Positions 62,360 to 64,000 of a stretch of 64,000 bases of DNA are shown here, in pieces. Source of the DNA: Roseobacter sp. SK209-2-6 (GTDB taxonomy: Bacteria > Pseudomonadota > Alphaproteobacteria > Rhodobacterales > Rhodobacteraceae); contig NZ_AAYC01000003.1 in assembly GCF_000169455.1 (NCBI RefSeq), positions 248,001 through 312,000 on the forward strand, read 5' to 3'. Numbering within the stretch: the stretch's first letter is position 1; every line of letters begins with the position of its first letter. The notes under the pieces are model-generated. The model had not been told where the DNA came from. It searched no databases and saw only the letters and a list, made by a program, of their open reading frames with translations. The position numbers and the translations under genes were made by a program.

Positions 62360-62705
62360 TGGTTTGAAACTTTCATGGAGTGGCCTGGGCGCGGAGCCGT
62401 AGCCAAGGAATTTCTGGATCTCGGGTGTGCAGCACATCCGTTCCCATTGGCGCTGGCCATTGGGGAAGGCTGAGATGAAACTGCTGCGGGAAGCCGCTGT
62501 CGCTTCCCCCTTTTACCGGGACATACATTCTCCATGTTTGCTCTGACAGAATAGGTGCGCGCCGCGCAACGGTCAACTCCGCCCCGTCGACACTGGCCTG
62601 AAGCAGAGGATAAAGCAGTAAAAAGACCGCCTCTCACGAGGCGGCCATTTGTCTTGTAGCGGTTGAAAACCCGGGACTCCGCCCCTTGGTTTTCACAGCA
62701 CAGCA
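62360..62705. other. Intergenic region between rsgA and ctpA with a terminator
   Basis: No gene found. It carries the ctpA terminator described at 62620-62644. Nothing else stands out. Confidence 0.4.
62620..62644 (-). terminator. Rho-independent terminator after ctpA
   Basis: CCGCCTC (62627-62633) and GAGGCGG (62638-62644) form the stem around TCAC; on the minus strand TTTTT follows (62624-62620). It lies about 60 bases past the ctpA stop. Confidence 0.85.
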
Positions 62706-64000
62706 CTATTTCGACCCAAGGGCGACAAGCCCTTTCAGAATGTCGATTGCATAGGCCAGCTGATAGTCTTGCTCACGCAGTTCCGCCGCTTTTTCCGCCT
62801 TTGCCCGATCCTCTTCGATCTGACGGATTTCATCCTCGGTCAGGCTGTCATTGTTCAGGCTTCCGCGCAGGTCCGCCTCGGAACGTGTACGGCGACCGTT
62901 GGCCTCCTCCTCTTCCTCGGTGGCGCGGCGGCGCGGCTGTTCGACAACGATGTCAGGAGAGACGCCAAGCGCCTGGATGGAGCGACCCGACGGGGTGTAA
63001 TAGCGCGCGGTGGTGAGGCGCATTGCCCCTTCGCCACGCAGCGGCATCACCGTCTGGACCGAGCCTTTACCAAAGCTCTTGGTGCCGACGACGATGGCAC
63101 GGCGGTGATCCTGCAGCGCGCCGGCGACGATTTCAGACGCAGAGGCAGAACCGCCGTTGATCAGCACCACGATGGGCTTACCCGCAGAGAGGTCACCGGG
63201 CGTGGCGTTGAAACGTTCGCCATCTTCGGGGTTGCGCCCACGGGTGGAGACGATCTCACCGCTTTCAAGGAAGCTGTCGGCCACCCGAATGGCCTGGGTC
63301 AGCAAACCGCCGGGATTGTTGCGCAGGTCCAGAACAATGCCGTTCACATTCTCGGGCCCACCCGCCTCTTCGATCTGCTTGGCCAGGCCAGATTCCAGGT
63401 TTGGCGTGGTCTGGTCGTTGAAGGTAGTGATGCGCAAGACCACGGTCTCGCCCTCGGTGCGGGCGCGCACGGCAGTCAGCTTGATGGTGTCGCGGATGAT
63501 CGAGACATCAAAGGGCTCAGGCTCACCTTCGCGCACAACGGTGATTACGATCTCAGAACCCACCGGCCCACGCATCAGATCCACCGCCTCATCAAGGCTG
63601 AGGCCCAACACGCTATCCCCATCCACATGGGTGACAAAATCCCCGGCTTCGATCCCGGCTTCATCCGCTGGGGTGCCGTCGATCGGGGAGACGACTTTGA
63701 CAAAGCCCTCTTCCTGGGTGACCTCGATGCCAAGACCGCCGAATTCACCACGGGTTTGCACCCGCATGCTGGCGGCATCATCCGGAGAAAGGTAGCTGGA
63801 ATGTGGATCAAGCGAGGAGAGCATGCCGCCAATCGCGGCTTCGATCAGCTCTTTCTCATCTACATCTTCGACATACTGCGCGCGGATACGCTCAAAAATA
63901 TCGCCAAAAAGATCCAGCTGCTCATAGACGGTCGCCTCACGCACACCTTCCTGTGCCAGCAGCGGACCCGCCACATAGGTTGTCGCCACAATCCCGGCAA
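62706..64000 (-). CDS. ctpA: Carboxyl-terminal processing protease, 5' end outside window
   Basis: At least 431 codons are visible; the frame reads on past the right edge (AGIVATTYVAGP), so the start is outside. A PDZ domain (LGIEVTQEEGFVKVVSPIDG) is followed by the S41 core with the catalytic Ser in NGGSASASEIVAGALQDH and the Lys in GTKSFGKGSVQTVMP. The acidic/basic tail (EEEEEANGRRTRSEADLRGS) is disordered. It cleaves non-polar C-termini of periplasmic proteins, being held by an N-terminal signal or anchor. It ends at a terminator. Confidence 0.93.
   Translation of the reverse strand, partial: AGIVATTYVAGPLLAQEGVREATVYEQLDLFGDIFERIRAQYVEDVDEKELIEAAIGGMLSSLDPHSSYLSPDDAASMRVQTRGEFGGLGIEVTQEEGFVKVVSPIDGTPADEAGIEAGDFVTHVDGDSVLGLSLDEAVDLMRGPVGSEIVITVVREGEPEPFDVSIIRDTIKLTAVRARTEGETVVLRITTFNDQTTPNLESGLAKQIEEAGGPENVNGIVLDLRNNPGGLLTQAIRVADSFLESGEIVSTRGRNPEDGERFNATPGDLSAGKPIVVLINGGSASASEIVAGALQDHRRAIVVGTKSFGKGSVQTVMPLRGEGAMRLTTARYYTPSGRSIQALGVSPDIVVEQPRRRATEEEEEANGRRTRSEADLRGSLNNDSLTEDEIRQIEEDRAKAEKAAELREQDYQLAYAIDILKGLVALGSK

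Noticed and set aside
1-64000. CRISPR array, tRNA or rRNA genes, integrase or attachment site
   Set aside because: No regularly spaced direct repeats, no tRNA-like cloverleaf or rRNA sequence and no integrase gene were seen by eye on either strand.

Overview
The window looks like a chromosomal segment of a marine Roseobacter-group alphaproteobacterium (Rhodobacteraceae, close to Phaeobacter, Ruegeria or Leisingera). The evidence is a GC-rich sequence, TRAP transporters, a sulfonate operon of the type known from Ruegeria pomeroyi, BamF (DUF3035), SDHAF4 (DUF1674), an ALDH16-type double aldehyde dehydrogenase and an M16 peptidase pair next to bamF, lspA and purH. No rRNA, tRNA or CRISPR array was seen. 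The genus is inferred from remembered family features, not from a search.

Left part (1-30 kb), accessory metabolism. A LysR gene (1728-2612) faces a compact minus-strand cluster of a glutathione transferase, a SnoaL-like protein, a 4-oxalocrotonate-type tautomerase and a nitronate monooxygenase cut by the window edge. A scar of broken insertion sequences (about 3.0-4.0 kb: IS110 fused to an IS3 fragment, beside a possible S24 repressor remnant) separates it from an 11-gene minus-strand operon (13.7 down to 4.7 kb) for the diatom sulfonate 2,3-dihydroxypropane-1-sulfonate (DHPS). That operon holds a small membrane protein, a TRAP transporter, HpsN, HpsP, HpsO, UspA, sulfopyruvate decarboxylase ComDE and an FMN-dependent sulfolactate dehydrogenase SlcD. 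A divergent LacI regulator lies across two operator palindromes. The pathway can run from uptake to sulfoacetaldehyde; the desulfonating enzyme Xsc is not in the window. Next come a GMC oxidoreductase and a second TRAP system with an IclR regulator, then an IS5-type remnant. A nickel/peptide-type ABC transporter operon follows, ending in a DMT permease and preceded by a clear cobalamin riboswitch; this suggests cobalt uptake.

Middle part (28-47 kb). It holds a U32 protein and a DUF3775 protein, a translationally coupled mutL-rmuC-adenylate cyclase run, a Mn/Zn/Fe ABC operon (sitABCD) behind two perfect Fur-family-type palindromes, and deoC followed by ALDH16 and an SDR. An active/inactive M16 peptidase pair closes this part.

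Right part (47-64 kb), mostly core genes: bamF, lspA, purH, heparinase II/III-like, rsmB, an SDHAF4-like assembly factor, folC, accD, a CPBP protease, three uncharacterised genes, a PEP mutase-family enzyme, ada, rsgA and the 3' part of ctpA, which runs off the window.
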